Assembly (NCBI RefSeq): GCF_036946495.1
Contig: NZ_JAQIIX010000002.1
Location: 3,472,001 to 3,536,000 of the forward strand
DNA length: 64,000 bases
Source of the DNA: Mycolicibacterium neoaurum
GTDB taxonomy: Bacteria > Actinomycetota > Actinomycetes > Mycobacteriales > Mycobacteriaceae
Direction: 5' to 3'
Both the position numbers and the translations under genes were made by a program. Below are positions 38,773-48,231 of this stretch, piece after piece. Positions within the stretch are counted from its first letter, which is position 1. The number at the start of each line of letters is the position of its first letter. Under the pieces are notes generated by a model, which did not search any database, was not told the origin of the DNA, and saw only the letters and a list, made by a program, of their open reading frames with translations.

Positions 38773-41144
38773 ACGGCCTCGATCCCGACGATCGTGCCCA
38801 GTGGCGCTTCGAGGGTGCGGTAGACCGCCGCGCCCGCCGTGTTCAGCGGCACCCACACCACCCGATCGGGCATCTCGGTGATCGCGACCGGCAGGTCCAC
38901 GGTGCCCCGATCGGTGGAGATTCGCACCGGTTGCCCATCGGCGCAGCCGATCTCGGCGGCGGTGGCTGCCGACAGCCGGGCCACGGCCGGTCGGGCCGTC
39001 CCGGCCAGATGAGGTTCACCGACCTGCAGCCGGCCGCCGTCGAGCAGCATCCGCCAGCCGGTCAGTACCGCTTGACCGGGACCCGGCTGGAGCGCATGCG
39101 GCTGGGTGACCTGTGGCGCGGGCGGCCGCGGTCCGGTCCACGTACCCAATCGGTCGATATCGGCGCGGACGGTCGCGGTGTCGGCCAGACCCAGGTCGAC
39201 GCCGACCTCATCGGCCAGTGCCGCCAGCACGCGCATGTCCGCGGTGGCCGATGGCGGTAACGCGGCCTCGAACGGTCGCTGCCTGCCCTCCCAGTTGACG
39301 AAGGTGCCCGATTTCTCGGCGACCGGCGCGACGGGGAAGACCACATCGGCGCGGTCGGTGACGGGGGAGTGCCGCAGCTCGAGGCTGACGACGAACGGGG
39401 CGGCGTCGATCGCGGCGGCCGCCGCCTGCGGATCGGGCAGATCGTCGATGTCGACACCGCCGATCAGCAGGGCCTGCAAGGCTCCCGAGGCGGCGGCGGC
39501 CAGGATGGCGTCGGTGTCGCGGCCCACGCCGGCGGGCAGGTTCTCGACATTCCAGGCGGCGGCCACCTCGGCGCGGGCCCGGTCATCGGTGACGGGCCGC
39601 CCACCGGGCAGCAGGTTCGGTGCCGCGCCGACCTCCAGTGCGCCACGATCCCCGGCGCGCCGCGGGATCCACGCGATCCGCGAACCGGTCGCCTCGGCCA
39701 GCGTGCACAGCGCCGAACAGGCTCCCGGCGAGGTCGCCAGCCGCTCACCGGCGAGGATGAGGGTGCCCGCCGGCAGGTCGTCGTGCATACCCGCCAGCGC
39801 GGCGGCCTCGGTTCCCGGTGCTGCCATGGCGAGAGTGCCGCCCATCTTGGCGAGCCCGCGGGTGGCGAACGGTGCAATCGCGGTCACCGGCAGTCCCCGC
39901 TTGCGGAATGCCTTGCGCAGCCGAAGGAAGACGATCGGTGACTCTTCTTCCGGTTCGAACCCGACCAGCAGCACCGCCGGCGCCGACTCGATATCGGCGT
40001 AGCCGACCGCCTGCGTCCGGCCGGCGACGGCTTGGGCCAGGAAATCGGCCTCCTCACTCGAATGCTGTCGGATTCGGAAGTCGATATCGTTGGTGCTCAG
40101 CATGATCCGGGCGAACTTGGCGTAGGCCCAGGCGTCCTCCATGGTGGACCGGCCGCCGACCAGCACCCCGGCGTTGCCGGCAGCGGCGGTGAGGCCGCGC
40201 ACCGCCACGGCGATCGCCTCCGACCAGGACGCCGGGCGTTGACTGCCGTCGGGATCACGCAGCAGCGGGGTGTTGATCCGATCACCCTGGGTGGCGTAGG
40301 TGAAGGCCCAACGTCCTTTGTCGCAGTTCCACTCCTCGTTGACCTCGGGATCGTCACCGGCCAACCGGCGCAGCACCTTTCCGCGGCGATGATCGGTGCG
40401 CTGCGCACAACCCGAGGCGCAGTGTTCACAGACACTGGCTGAGGACACCAGGTCGAACGGCCGGGCGCGGAAGCGGTACGCGGTCCCGGTGAGGGCACCG
40501 ACCGGGCAGATCTGCACGGTGTTGCCGGAGAAGTACGAGTCGAAGGCATCACCCTCGGCGATGCCGACCTGTTGCAGTGCACCGCGTTCCAACAACTCGA
40601 TGAACGGGTCACCGGCGATCTGGTCGGAGAACCGGGTGCACCGCGCGCAGAGCACACAACGCTCGCGGTCCAGCAGCACCTGTGCCGAGAGGTTGATGGG
40701 TTTCGGATAGGTACGTTTGACATCGGTGAAACGGGAGTCCGCGCGGCCGTGTGCCATCGCCTGGTTCTGCAGCGGGCACTCTCCACCCTTGTCGCATACC
40801 GGGCAGTCCAGCGGGTGGTTGATCAGCAGCAGTTCCATCACGCCGTGCTGCGCCTTGTCGGCGATCTCCGAGGTCAGCTGGGTGCGGACCACCATGTCCG
40901 GGGCGACGGTGGCGGTGCACGACGCCAACGGTTTGCGCTGCCCCTCGACCTCCACGAGGCATTGCCGGCACGCCCCGACCGGGTCCAGCAACGGGTGGTC
41001 ACAGAACCGGGGAATCTGGATGCCCATCAATTCGGCTGCCCGGATGAGCAAGGTGCCCTTCGGCACGCTGATCTGGTGGCCGTCGATGGTCAGCGACACC
41101 ATCTCCACGGCGGTGGTGTCGTTGGCAGGTCCGGCGAGCGTCAT
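38769..41144 (-). CDS. nuoG: NADH dehydrogenase I subunit G (Fe-S/molybdopterin-fold)
   Basis: This 791-residue subunit has an N-terminal 2Fe-2S domain ([17 protein letters not shown]), the His-Cys3 4Fe-4S motif ([17 protein letters not shown]) and a second 4Fe-4S motif ([14 protein letters not shown], with a later CPVGAL). The N7 motif is also intact (CEHCASGC, with NCDKGRW), as in E. coli and Thermus. The rest is the large molybdopterin-oxidoreductase-like fold. I start at ATG 41144 (GAGGGGGC upstream). The 91-base gap to nuoF holds a coupling-type small frame and a hairpin. Confidence 0.96.
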   Translation of the reverse strand: MTLAGPANDTTAVEMVSLTIDGHQISVPKGTLLIRAAELMGIQIPRFCDHPLLDPVGACRQCLVEVEGQRKPLASCTATVAPDMVVRTQLTSEIADKAQHGVMELLLINHPLDCPVCDKGGECPLQNQAMAHGRADSRFTDVKRTYPKPINLSAQVLLDRERCVLCARCTRFSDQIAGDPFIELLERGALQQVGIAEGDAFDSYFSGNTVQICPVGALTGTAYRFRARPFDLVSSASVCEHCASGCAQRTDHRRGKVLRRLAGDDPEVNEEWNCDKGRWAFTYATQGDRINTPLLRDPDGSQRPASWSEAIAVAVRGLTAAAGNAGVLVGGRSTMEDAWAYAKFARIMLSTNDIDFRIRQHSSEEADFLAQAVAGRTQAVGYADIESAPAVLLVGFEPEEESPIVFLRLRKAFRKRGLPVTAIAPFATRGLAKMGGTLAMAAPGTEAAALAGMHDDLPAGTLILAGERLATSPGACSALCTLAEATGSRIAWIPRRAGDRGALEVGAAPNLLPGGRPVTDDRARAEVAAAWNVENLPAGVGRDTDAILAAAASGALQALLIGGVDIDDLPDPQAAAAAIDAAPFVVSLELRHSPVTDRADVVFPVAPVAEKSGTFVNWEGRQRPFEAALPPSATADMRVLAALADEVGVDLGLADTATVRADIDRLGTWTGPRPPAPQVTQPHALQPGPGQAVLTGWRMLLDGGRLQVGEPHLAGTARPAVARLSAATAAEIGCADGQPVRISTDRGTVDLPVAITEMPDRVVWVPLNTAGAAVYRTLEAPLGTIVGIEAV

Positions 41145-41239
41145 GCCCGTGCCCCCTCTTTCTCGGCGAGCAGGCTGATGTACCCCCAAAAGTGGCCATG
41201 GCCGGGGGTACACGCGTCTGCTCGCGGGGTCATGGTCAC
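41141..41239 (-). CDS. Small bridging frame at nuoF/nuoG junction
   Basis: A 32-codon frame starts with a GTG overlapping the nuoF stop (GTGA) and ends with a TGA overlapping the nuoG ATG (ATGA). The peptide begins [18 protein letters not shown] and ends [10 protein letters not shown]. It fills the whole gap. The double overlap, as in MIRU-type elements, suggests an inserted unit that keeps nuoF and nuoG translationally coupled. Whether the peptide accumulates is unknown. Confidence 0.45.
   Translation of the reverse strand: MTMTPRADACTPGHGHFWGYISLLAEKEGARA
41166..41225. repeat. Large interrupted hairpin between nuoF and nuoG
   Basis: Nested inverted repeats: outer arms GCGAGCAG (41166-41173) and CTGCTCGC (41218-41225), and inner arms TGTACCCCC (41179-41187) and GGGGGTACA (41204-41212). 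A GGCCATGGCC palindrome lies in the loop. There is no T-run, so it is not a standard terminator. It could be an RNA processing or stability element, or a dispersed repeat. Confidence 0.6.
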
Positions 41240-42516
41240 CGGCCCGCCTCCGCGGTGGCGAACACCGTCGACGCGTGCGGGTCGAACGGGCAGCCCGACC
41301 CCAGATGAGCCAGGTACTCGTCGCGGAAGAACTTGATCGAGGAGATGATCGGGCTCGCGGCACCGTCACCGAGTGCGCAGAACGACTTGCCGAGAATGGC
41401 ATCGGAGATGTCGAGCAGCGTGTCGACATCGGCGGCCGTGGCGCGACCGGTCTCCAGCCGTTCGTAGATCTGGGTCAGCCAGTACGTGCCCTCCCGACAC
41501 GGTGTGCACTTGCCGCAGGACTCGTGGGCGTAGAACTGCGTCCACCGCCGGACCGCGCGCACCACACAGGTGGTCTCGTCGAAGATCTGCAACGCCTTGG
41601 TGCCCAGCATCGACCCGACCCCGGCTACCCCCTCGTAATCCAATGGCACGTCCAGGTGTTCGGCGGTCAACAGCGGGGTCGACGACCCGCCGGGGGTCCA
41701 GAATTTCAGGTCGTGGCCGGCCCGCACCCCGCCCGCATACTCGAGCAGTTCGCGCAGCGTGATACCCAGCGGCGCCTCGTACTGACCCGGTTGCGTGACG
41801 TGTCCGGACAACGAGTACAGCGTAAAACCCGGGGACTTGTCCGAACCCATCGAACGGAACCAGTCGACCCCGCCCGCGACGACGGCGGGCACGCTGGCGA
41901 TCGACTCGACATTGTTGACGACCGTCGGGCAGGCATACAGACCCGCGACGGCGGGGAACGGCGGCCGCAACCGGGGCTGGCCGCGCCGGCCCTCCAGTGA
42001 GTCCAGCAGGGCGGTCTCCTCACCGCAGATGTAGGCACCCGCCCCGGCGTGCACCACCAGGTCCAGCCCTGCTCCCAGGTAACCGGCGTCGTAGGCCTCG
42101 GCGACAGCACCCTGCAACCGGCGCAGCACCGGCACCACCTCACCGCGCAGATAGATGAACGCATGTTCGGCGCGGATGGCGTGTGCGGCGATGATCGCGC
42201 CCTCGACCAGTGCATGCGGGTTGGCCATCAGCAGCGGGATGTCCTTGCACGTACCGGGTTCGGACTCATCGGCGTTGATCACCAGATACTTGGGCTTGGG
42301 GTCGTCCTGGTTGATGAACGACCATTTCTTTCCGGTGGGGAAACCGGCGCCACCTCGACCGCGTAATCCGGCCTCTTTGACCAGGGCGATGAGCGCGTCG
42401 GGATCCATCGAAAGGGCCCTGCGCATGGCCTCGTAACCGCCGCGGCGCTGGTAGCCGGCCAGCGTCCAGGAGTCGGCGTCATCCCAGCGCGCGCTGAGTA
42501 CCGGAGCCAGCGTCAC
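41236..42516 (-). CDS. nuoF: NADH dehydrogenase I subunit F (FMN, NADH site)
   Basis: This 426-residue subunit binds NADH and FMN and carries cluster N3. Landmarks are [51 protein letters not shown] and the 4Fe-4S motif [13 protein letters not shown] with the late Cys in SFCALGDGA. It overlaps nuoE by four bases. Confidence 0.97.
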   Translation of the reverse strand: MTLAPVLSARWDDADSWTLAGYQRRGGYEAMRRALSMDPDALIALVKEAGLRGRGGAGFPTGKKWSFINQDDPKPKYLVINADESEPGTCKDIPLLMANPHALVEGAIIAAHAIRAEHAFIYLRGEVVPVLRRLQGAVAEAYDAGYLGAGLDLVVHAGAGAYICGEETALLDSLEGRRGQPRLRPPFPAVAGLYACPTVVNNVESIASVPAVVAGGVDWFRSMGSDKSPGFTLYSLSGHVTQPGQYEAPLGITLRELLEYAGGVRAGHDLKFWTPGGSSTPLLTAEHLDVPLDYEGVAGVGSMLGTKALQIFDETTCVVRAVRRWTQFYAHESCGKCTPCREGTYWLTQIYERLETGRATAADVDTLLDISDAILGKSFCALGDGAASPIISSIKFFRDEYLAHLGSGCPFDPHASTVFATAEAGR

Positions 42517-43355
42517 CGACGGTCCCCGTTCCTCGGCGGCACGTCTTCCGACGGTGCCGGGGCGGGCTGATCGCGCGCCGATTCCTCGGTGAGGCGTTCA
42601 TCGTCCGGCTTCTCCACCCGGGCCGGAGTGCCGGACTCGGGTGCGGTGATACCGCGTTCGCGCGCGACGCGCAGACCCGCCAGCGTTGCCTGTCCCGGGG
42701 CACCGTCGTTGGCGCCGGGACGCTCGTCGGGAAATCCGGCGAGGATGCGGGCGGTGTCGGTGAACGCGCACAGCGGCGCGCCGCGACTGGGTGTCACCTG
42801 GTCGCCGGACCGCAGGGCATCGACGAGATCGCGTGCCGTGGAGGGTGTTTGGTTGTCGAAGAACTCCCAGTTCACCATGATGACCGGTGCGAAATCACAT
42901 GCCGCGTTGCACTCGATGTGTTCCAGGGTGATGGACCCGTCCGCGGTGCTCTGCCCGGCGTGGACACCGAGGTGATCCTGCAGGACCTCCAGGATCGCGT
43001 CACCGCCCATGACCGCGCACAGCGTGTTCGTGCACACCCCGACCAGATACTTTCCGGTAGGAGTGCGCCGGTACATCGAATAGAACGTGGCCACCGCGGT
43101 CACCTCGGCCGGGGTCAGCGCGAGTTGCCGGGCGCAGAAGCCGATGCCGGCGGGGGTGAGGTAACCATCCTGCGACTGCACGAGGTGCAGTAGGGGCAGC
43201 AGCGCCGACCGGGCCACCGGGTACCGCGCGATGATCTGGGCGGCATCGGCGGCCAGTCGGGCCGTCACCTCCTCGGAATACGATTGGGGCCCAGCGCTGA
43301 TCGGGGGTCCGGCCTCGTCGGGTCGCTGACCGAGCATGAGATCGATTGCTGTCAC
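42513..43355 (-). CDS. nuoE: NADH dehydrogenase I subunit E (2Fe-2S)
   Basis: This 280-residue thioredoxin-fold subunit carries cluster N1a. Ligands are CTNTLC and CNAAC in VCTNTLCAVMGGD and ECNAACDFAPVIMVN. About 100 C-terminal residues (RPGANDGAPGQATLAG onward) extend past the E. coli length and are low-complexity and charged, as in other mycobacteria. The GTG start lies seven bases from the nuoD stop. Confidence 0.95.
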   Translation of the reverse strand: MTAIDLMLGQRPDEAGPPISAGPQSYSEEVTARLAADAAQIIARYPVARSALLPLLHLVQSQDGYLTPAGIGFCARQLALTPAEVTAVATFYSMYRRTPTGKYLVGVCTNTLCAVMGGDAILEVLQDHLGVHAGQSTADGSITLEHIECNAACDFAPVIMVNWEFFDNQTPSTARDLVDALRSGDQVTPSRGAPLCAFTDTARILAGFPDERPGANDGAPGQATLAGLRVARERGITAPESGTPARVEKPDDERLTEESARDQPAPAPSEDVPPRNGDRR

Positions 43356-43362
43356 CTGAGGA

Positions 43363-44664
43363 TCACCTGTCCACGCCTCCCATCACCGGGTCGATCGAGG
43401 CCACCGCCGATATCGCGTCGGCGACCATGCCGCCCTCGCACATCGCCGCCACGGCCTGCAGATTGGTGAACGACGGATCGCGGTAGTGCACCCGGTAGGG
43501 CCGGGTTCCGCCATCGCTGACCATGTGCACACCCAGCTCACCGCGCGGTGACTCGACCGCGACGTACACCTGCCCGGGCGGCACCCGGATGCCCTCGGTC
43601 ACCAGCTTGAAATGGTGGATCAGCGCCTCCATGGAGGAGCCCATGATCTTGGCGATGTGCTCTGGTGAGTTGCCGAGGCCGTCCGGGCCGAGCTCCAGGT
43701 CGGCGGGCCAGGCGAGCTTCTTGTCGGTGAGCATCACCGGCCCGGGCCGCAGCCGGGATACGCACTGCTCGACGATGCGCAGCGACTGTTTCATCTCGTC
43801 GACCCGGATCAGATAGCGGCCGTAGGCATCGCAACCGTCATCGGTGCAGACGTCGAAATCGTAGGTCTCGTACCCGCAGTAGGGCTGGGCGCGGCGCAGA
43901 TCGTGCGGCAACCCGGTGGAGCGCAGCACCGGGCCGGTGATGCCGAGGGCCATGCAGCCGGTCAGGTCCAGGTAGCCGATGCCCTTACTGCGGGCCTTCC
44001 AGATGTAGTTCTCGCGCAGCATCTTCTCCAGGTCACGTAGCTGCTCGGGGAGCACCTCCAGCAGGCGGCGTAGCTGCGGCATGGCCTCATCGGGCAGGTC
44101 GGCGGCCAATCCGCCGGGCCGGATGTAGGCGTGGTTCATCCGCAGCCCGGTGATGGTCTCGAACAGCGACAGGATCTCCTCGCGCCCGCGGAAACCGAAG
44201 AACATGGCCGACATCGCGCCCAGTTCCATGCCACCGGTGGCCAGTGCGACGAGATGGCTGGAGATCCGGTTCAGTTCCATGAGCATCACCCGGATGATGC
44301 TGGCGCGTTCGGGGATATCGTCGGTGACGCCGAGGAGCTTCTCCACTCCCAGGCAATAGGCCGTCTCGTTGAAGAACGGCGACAGATAGTCCATCCGGGT
44401 CACGAAGGTGACACCCTGTGTCCAGGTGCGGTATTCGAGGTTCTTCTCGATCCCGGTGTGCAGATACCCGATACCGCAGCGGGCCTCGGTGATGGTCTCG
44501 CCCTCGATCTCCAGGATCAGCCGCAGCACCCCGTGCGTCGACGGGTGTTGTGGGCCCATGTTGACCACGATGCGCTCGCCGGCGTGCTCACGCGCCGCGG
44601 CCACGACCGCATCCCAGTCCTGGCCGCCGACCATCACCACGGGCGGGTCTGTCTCTATCGTCAT
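43363..44664 (-). CDS. nuoD: NADH dehydrogenase I subunit D
   Basis: This 433-residue, 49-kDa-type subunit helps form the quinone site. Landmarks are [37 protein letters not shown] and [21 protein letters not shown]. The ATG at 44664 overlaps the nuoC stop by one base (TGATG), which sets the start. Confidence 0.97.
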   Translation of the reverse strand: MTIETDPPVVMVGGQDWDAVVAAAREHAGERIVVNMGPQHPSTHGVLRLILEIEGETITEARCGIGYLHTGIEKNLEYRTWTQGVTFVTRMDYLSPFFNETAYCLGVEKLLGVTDDIPERASIIRVMLMELNRISSHLVALATGGMELGAMSAMFFGFRGREEILSLFETITGLRMNHAYIRPGGLAADLPDEAMPQLRRLLEVLPEQLRDLEKMLRENYIWKARSKGIGYLDLTGCMALGITGPVLRSTGLPHDLRRAQPYCGYETYDFDVCTDDGCDAYGRYLIRVDEMKQSLRIVEQCVSRLRPGPVMLTDKKLAWPADLELGPDGLGNSPEHIAKIMGSSMEALIHHFKLVTEGIRVPPGQVYVAVESPRGELGVHMVSDGGTRPYRVHYRDPSFTNLQAVAAMCEGGMVADAISAVASIDPVMGGVDR

Positions 44665-45332
44665 CAGTTGTAGGACCTCCGCTGGTCGGGCGGCGGTATC
44701 TGGGCTCCGTGGTATTCGACGGGGATGCCGCCCAACGGATAGTCCTTGCGCTGCGGGTGCCCCACCCAATCGTCGGGCATCTCGATGCGGGTCAGCGCTG
44801 GGTGCCCGTCGAAGATGATGCCGAAGAAGTCGTAGGTCTCGCGTTCATGCCAGTCGGTCGTCGGATAGACCGAAAACAGCGACGGCACATGAGGATCGGC
44901 GTCGGGTGCGGTGACCTCCAGCCGGATCCTGCGGTTGTGGGTGATCGACATCAGCGGATAGACGGCGTGCAGTTCGCGGTCCTGCTCGTCGGGAAAGTGC
45001 ACCCCCGACACCCCGAGACAGAGTTCGAATCGCAGGGCAGCATCGTCACGGAGGATCTGGGCGACGGTCAGCAGGTGCGCGCGGCGCACGTCGATGGTGA
45101 GCTCATTGCGGAACACCACGACGCGTTCGACGGCATCGGTGAACCTGTCGCGGCCCAGTATCGCGATCAGGGTGTCGACCACCTCGTCGAAGTAGCCACC
45201 GTAGGGGCGCGGGGAACTGCCCGGCAGCGCGACCTCGCGGACCAGCCGACCGTAACCGGAGGTGTCTCCGGTGCCGCTGACACCGAACATGCCCCGGCGG
45301 GTGCCGATCACCTCCCGGTCATGCTCGGTCAT
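44664..45332 (-). CDS. nuoC: NADH dehydrogenase I subunit C
   Basis: This 222-residue, 30-kDa-type subunit has the landmark [23 protein letters not shown] and the C-terminal [13 protein letters not shown]. It packs beside NuoD near the quinone site. It is not fused to nuoD. ATG 45332 has GAGGGA five bases upstream. The 61-base gap to nuoB is filled by a small bridging frame. Confidence 0.96.
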   Translation of the reverse strand: MTEHDREVIGTRRGMFGVSGTGDTSGYGRLVREVALPGSSPRPYGGYFDEVVDTLIAILGRDRFTDAVERVVVFRNELTIDVRRAHLLTVAQILRDDAALRFELCLGVSGVHFPDEQDRELHAVYPLMSITHNRRIRLEVTAPDADPHVPSLFSVYPTTDWHERETYDFFGIIFDGHPALTRIEMPDDWVGHPQRKDYPLGGIPVEYHGAQIPPPDQRRSYN

Positions 45333-45397
45333 GCGATTCCCTCGCAGGCTCGGGTCTCGCATGTCATCTGTCTGTTCGCTCCGCAAGCGTCGCTCAT
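45329..45397 (-). CDS. Small bridging frame at nuoB/nuoC junction
   Basis: A 22-codon frame begins with an ATG overlapping the nuoB stop (ATGA, 45394-45397) and ends with a TGA overlapping the nuoC ATG (ATGA, 45329-45332). The peptide begins [10 protein letters not shown] and has three Cys. Its DNA start (ATGAGCG, then GCTTGCGGAG) resembles the 32-bp units at 54373-54469. It looks like a coupling element inserted at a former stop/start overlap. Confidence 0.5.
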   Translation of the reverse strand: MSDACGANRQMTCETRACEGIA

Positions 45398-45948
45398 CGC
45401 AGCAGCCCGGTCAGTTCGATGGTTGTCGGCGATGCCAGCGCGGCCTGCTCGGCGGCGGCCACGGCCTCGGCGCGATTCACCCCGAGCGGCATCTCGGCGA
45501 TCTTGGCGTGCAATTTCAGGATCGCGTTGAGCAGCATCTCCGGCCGGGGCGGACACCCGGGCAGATAGATGTCCACCGGCACCACGTGATCGACCCCTTG
45601 GACGACCGCGTAATTGTTGAACATCCCGCCCGAGGACGCGCAGACCCCCATCGCCAGAACCCATTTGGGTTCGGCCATCTGGTCGTACACCTGACGAAGA
45701 ACCGGGGCCATCTTCTGACTGACCCGGCCGGCGACGATCATCAGGTCTGCCTGCCGCGGGGTCGCCGAGAACCGCTCCATGCCGAACCGGGCGATGTCGA
45801 AGCGCGGACCTGCAGTCGCCATCATCTCGATGGCACAGCACGCCAGGCCGAAGGTCGCCGGCCACAGCGAGCCCTTGCGGACATATCCGGCCACCTTCTC
45901 CACGGTGGACAGCAGGATGCCGCCCGGTAGCTGTTCTTCTAATCCCAT
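45394..45948 (-). CDS. nuoB: NADH dehydrogenase I subunit B (cluster N2)
   Basis: This 184-residue subunit holds the terminal 4Fe-4S cluster N2. Ligands are the tandem Cys pair in [12 protein letters not shown], the Cys in [12 protein letters not shown] and the Cys in [12 protein letters not shown] 45948 lies 10 bases inside the end of nuoA. The C-terminal [15 protein letters not shown] tail is a mycobacterial extension. Confidence 0.97.
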   Translation of the reverse strand: MGLEEQLPGGILLSTVEKVAGYVRKGSLWPATFGLACCAIEMMATAGPRFDIARFGMERFSATPRQADLMIVAGRVSQKMAPVLRQVYDQMAEPKWVLAMGVCASSGGMFNNYAVVQGVDHVVPVDIYLPGCPPRPEMLLNAILKLHAKIAEMPLGVNRAEAVAAAEQAALASPTTIELTGLLR

Positions 45949-46313
45949 GACAGACCACCTCGCCGCCAGACATAGGCGTAGGCCACGAAGACCGTGAGCA
46001 TGAACAACAGCATCTCGACGACTGCGAACAGGCCCAACGAGTCGAAAGACACCGCCCAGGGGTACAGGAACACGATCTCGATATCGAAGATGATGAACAG
46101 CATGGCCGTCAGGTAGTACTTGATCGGGAACCGCTGTCCCGTTGCGATCTTGGCGTCCGCGGCCGGCAGCAGCGGTTCGATTCCGCACTCGTAGGCCTCG
46201 AGCTTGGCCCGGTTGTAGCGGCGTGGGCCGATCAACGTGGCGATACCCACCGAGACGATGGCGAATACCGCCGCGATCGTCCCGAGCACCAGAATCGGTG
46301 TGTAGACGTTCAT
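45939..46313 (-). CDS. nuoA: NADH dehydrogenase I subunit A
   Basis: This 124-residue, three-helix membrane subunit is the first gene of the operon. Landmarks are [11 protein letters not shown] and [27 protein letters not shown], typical of NuoA/ND3. It is transcribed from the 170-base region upstream, or by read-through from the response-regulator gene. Confidence 0.96.
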   Translation of the reverse strand: MNVYTPILVLGTIAAVFAIVSVGIATLIGPRRYNRAKLEAYECGIEPLLPAADAKIATGQRFPIKYYLTAMLFIIFDIEIVFLYPWAVSFDSLGLFAVVEMLLFMLTVFVAYAYVWRRGGLSWD

Positions 46314-46483
46314 GCCTGTGCCGCTCTCTCGGGGAAGTGTCGATGTGAGCTAGAACACAGCTTAGACACGTCAACGGTCGAGGCGCCGCATTTCCGATAG
46401 GATTTCGGTCAGCAGCTTCGGCCGCCCGTCCTCACCGGTGAGGATGGTGAACAAGCAACGGCCGCAGCCTATTTCGTCATGGA
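46314..46483 (-). promoter_or_regulatory. nuo upstream region with palindrome
   Basis: This 170-base gap separates the response-regulator stop from nuoA. It holds a perfect 14-base palindrome CCTCACCGGTGAGG (46430-46443). A minus-strand TTGACG lies about 60 bases upstream of nuoA and could be a -35, but its matching -10 (TAGCTC) is poor. I see no other signal. Confidence 0.35.
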
Positions 46484-46882
46484 TTACGATGCTGACCGCA
46501 GCAGGTCGGCAGCCGCCTCGCCGAGCCTGATCGGATCGATCGGATGGGTCACCGCCGCCTCGGCGCGTGACCAGGACGCCAGCCAGGCATCATCGCGCCG
46601 CCCGGTCAGCACGAGAATCGGCGGGCATGCCTCGATCTCGTCCTTCAGCTGCTTGGCAAGCCCCATCCCGCCGGTCGGTGTCGCCTCGCCGTCGAGAATC
46701 AGCAGGTGCAGACCTCCCTCGGCAACCCGGGAGAGCACCGTCGGGGCGGTCGCCACCTCCAGATAGCTCAGCTCGGGCAGGTCGGGGTGGATTCGCCGGC
46801 CCAGCGCAGTGCGCACCTGATCTCTGGTCCGGTTGTTGGAGCTGTACACCAGAATCCGCAGCTGGGCATCGGGGTCGGCCAC
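46484..46882 (-). CDS. Atypical response regulator (Rv3143-like)
   Basis: This 132-residue stand-alone receiver domain has no output domain. The phospho-acceptor Asp is visible in LHLLILDGEATPTGGMG and the switch Thr in PPILVLTGRRDDAW. The conserved Lys before Pro is His here (VTHPIDP), so classical phosphorylation may be altered. In M. tuberculosis the homologue Rv3143 also lies just upstream of nuo, a conserved neighbourhood that suggests a link with respiration. It starts with GTG 10 bases after the yceI-type gene. Confidence 0.8.
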   Translation of the reverse strand: MADPDAQLRILVYSSNNRTRDQVRTALGRRIHPDLPELSYLEVATAPTVLSRVAEGGLHLLILDGEATPTGGMGLAKQLKDEIEACPPILVLTGRRDDAWLASWSRAEAAVTHPIDPIRLGEAAADLLRSAS

Positions 46883-46892
46883 AACGCCGATG

Positions 46893-47402
46893 CTACGGCT
46901 GCCGGACGAACACCGCGGCCGCTTCGACGCCTACCGCATCCCCCATCATGCCCAGCAGATTGCCGTCCACCCCCAGATTGCGCCGGTTGAGTGTCGCTGT
47001 CGTGCTCAGCTGTACCGCACCGCCACCGAGATTGCGGACGTGGACCGGCAGGTCGAGTTCGGATTCGTGACCCTTGACCGTCAGGCGCACGTGCAGCGTG
47101 ACCCAGGATGGCGAGGTGACCTCGCCGGACTCAGCCACGATCTCCACGGTGGGGAAGGTCTCGACATCGAAGAAATCGGCCGACCGCAGATGGGCGTCGC
47201 GGCGCTTGATGCCGGTGCGCACCGACGCCGCATCGATGCGCAGCGTGCCGGTGAGCTTGTCACCGTCGACCTGCGCGTCGCCGTCCATGGCGTCGAATTC
47301 GCTCTTGACGTGGACAAATCCCCAGAAGGTGGGGCTGTGCGTGGTGATGGTGGTGCGTTCGGCATCCAACCGCCAACGACCAGCCCAGTCCTGCAGGTCC
47401 AT
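46893..47402 (-). CDS. YceI-family lipid-binding protein
   Basis: This 169-residue, lipocalin-like beta-barrel protein belongs to the YceI/polyisoprenoid-binding family. The typical repeats are visible: THSPTFWGFVHVKSEFDAMDG, DAASVRTGIKRRDAHLRSADFFDVETFP and LTVKGHESELDLPV. It has no signal peptide, so it would be cytoplasmic. Family members bind isoprenoid quinones or amphiphiles, which is suggestive next to complex I, but no role is established. It is 10 bases from both flanking genes. Confidence 0.84.
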   Translation of the reverse strand: MDLQDWAGRWRLDAERTTITTHSPTFWGFVHVKSEFDAMDGDAQVDGDKLTGTLRIDAASVRTGIKRRDAHLRSADFFDVETFPTVEIVAESGEVTSPSWVTLHVRLTVKGHESELDLPVHVRNLGGGAVQLSTTATLNRRNLGVDGNLLGMMGDAVGVEAAAVFVRQP

Positions 47403-47412
47403 CTGTGCTCCC

Positions 47413-47784
47413 TCAGTTGCCCAGCAACGGCGCCATCTCTGCGGGGTCGAAGTACTCGTCGATCCGGGTGATCAGCCCGTCGGTACCCACCTCGATAACG
47501 ATGCATACCCGTAAATGGATCGAAGCGCCATCGCTGGAGTCGGCGTGCAGGATGTGCTGCTGGACGAAACCGCCATCGAAGAACCGGCGATCGAGGATCT
47601 CGTACCGTCGGGTGGCCGTCGCTCGCAGGAACCAGCGGATGACTTTCAGGGCACGCGCCCGATCGTTGTCGGCGGTATCGCCGGTGTGCCACACCAGGAC
47701 GTCATCGGCCCACAACGCCTCGATATCAGGGTAGTCACCGCGTTCGATCGCGGCGAACAGACGGTCCGCTACGGCTGCGCTCAT
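47413..47784 (-). CDS. SnoaL-like/NTF2-fold protein
   Basis: This 123-residue small protein has the SnoaL-like polyketide-cyclase pattern: DRLFAAIERGDYPDIEALWADDVLVWH, a central RRYEILDRRFFDGGFVQQH and a late TRIDEYFDPAEMAPLL. Such NTF2-fold proteins include isomerases, cyclases and hydrolases with small substrates, and many have no known activity. It begins a close-set group with the YceI and response-regulator genes. A 99-base gap precedes it on the DUF6285 side. Confidence 0.78.
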   Translation of the reverse strand: MSAAVADRLFAAIERGDYPDIEALWADDVLVWHTGDTADNDRARALKVIRWFLRATATRRYEILDRRFFDGGFVQQHILHADSSDGASIHLRVCIVIEVGTDGLITRIDEYFDPAEMAPLLGN

Positions 47785-47883
47785 CTTTGTTGACCTCAAC
47801 TGTTTTTCAGGTTGGACACTGGCGGTGTGACAGCGATTCGGAATTCGACGGCTCTGAACGCATCGCGATGTCATTCGGTGTCG

Positions 47884-48231
47884 TCATTCGGCGTCGTAGC
47901 CCGGATGGGCCACGGCCACCCGCCGCGCCACCACGGCGTGCAGCACGGGCAGCACTTCGGCGTCGCGACCATCGAGATCCCCGCTCCGGATGGCTGCCGC
48001 CAGGCTCGCCTCGTCGGCGAAACCCAGCAGATCCGGAGCGGGCTCGGTATCGAGCAACTCCCGTTCGACGGTGCGCAGGACATTGGCCGCCACCCGAGCG
48101 TGGAAGTTGACCGCACCCGCGTCGGCGAGTCCACTGTCCGGCCCCGTCGCCGCGCGTACCTCGCCCTCCAGGAACTCCGCGACCGCGGCGACGAGCTCGG
48201 CGGCGGTCGGCCGGTAGTGCAGATCGGTCAT
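47884..48231 (-). CDS. DUF6285 protein
   Basis: This 115-residue helical protein has landmarks RPTAAELVAAVAEFLEGEVRA, NFHARVAANVLRTVERELL and LRAAIRSGDLD-like AAIRSGDLDGRD. DUF6285 proteins almost always accompany the phosphotransferase and acyl-CoA dehydrogenase that lie upstream here, suggesting a shared complex or pathway. Function is unknown. Its ATG overlaps the phosphotransferase stop (ATGA). It is the last gene of the nine-gene operon. Confidence 0.78.
   Translation of the reverse strand: MTDLHYRPTAAELVAAVAEFLEGEVRAATGPDSGLADAGAVNFHARVAANVLRTVERELLDTEPAPDLLGFADEASLAAAIRSGDLDGRDAEVLPVLHAVVARRVAVAHPGYDAE

Noticed and set aside
41145..41429. Longer nuoG with an upstream in-frame extension
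   Set aside because: The upstream residues are Arg/Ser/Pro-rich, lie over nuoF and match no NuoG; ATG 41144 has a good ribosome site.
46314..46380. Sigma-A promoter for nuoA (TTGACG and TAGCTC)
   Set aside because: The -10 is a poor match and spacing is 16; not strong enough to call as a defined promoter.
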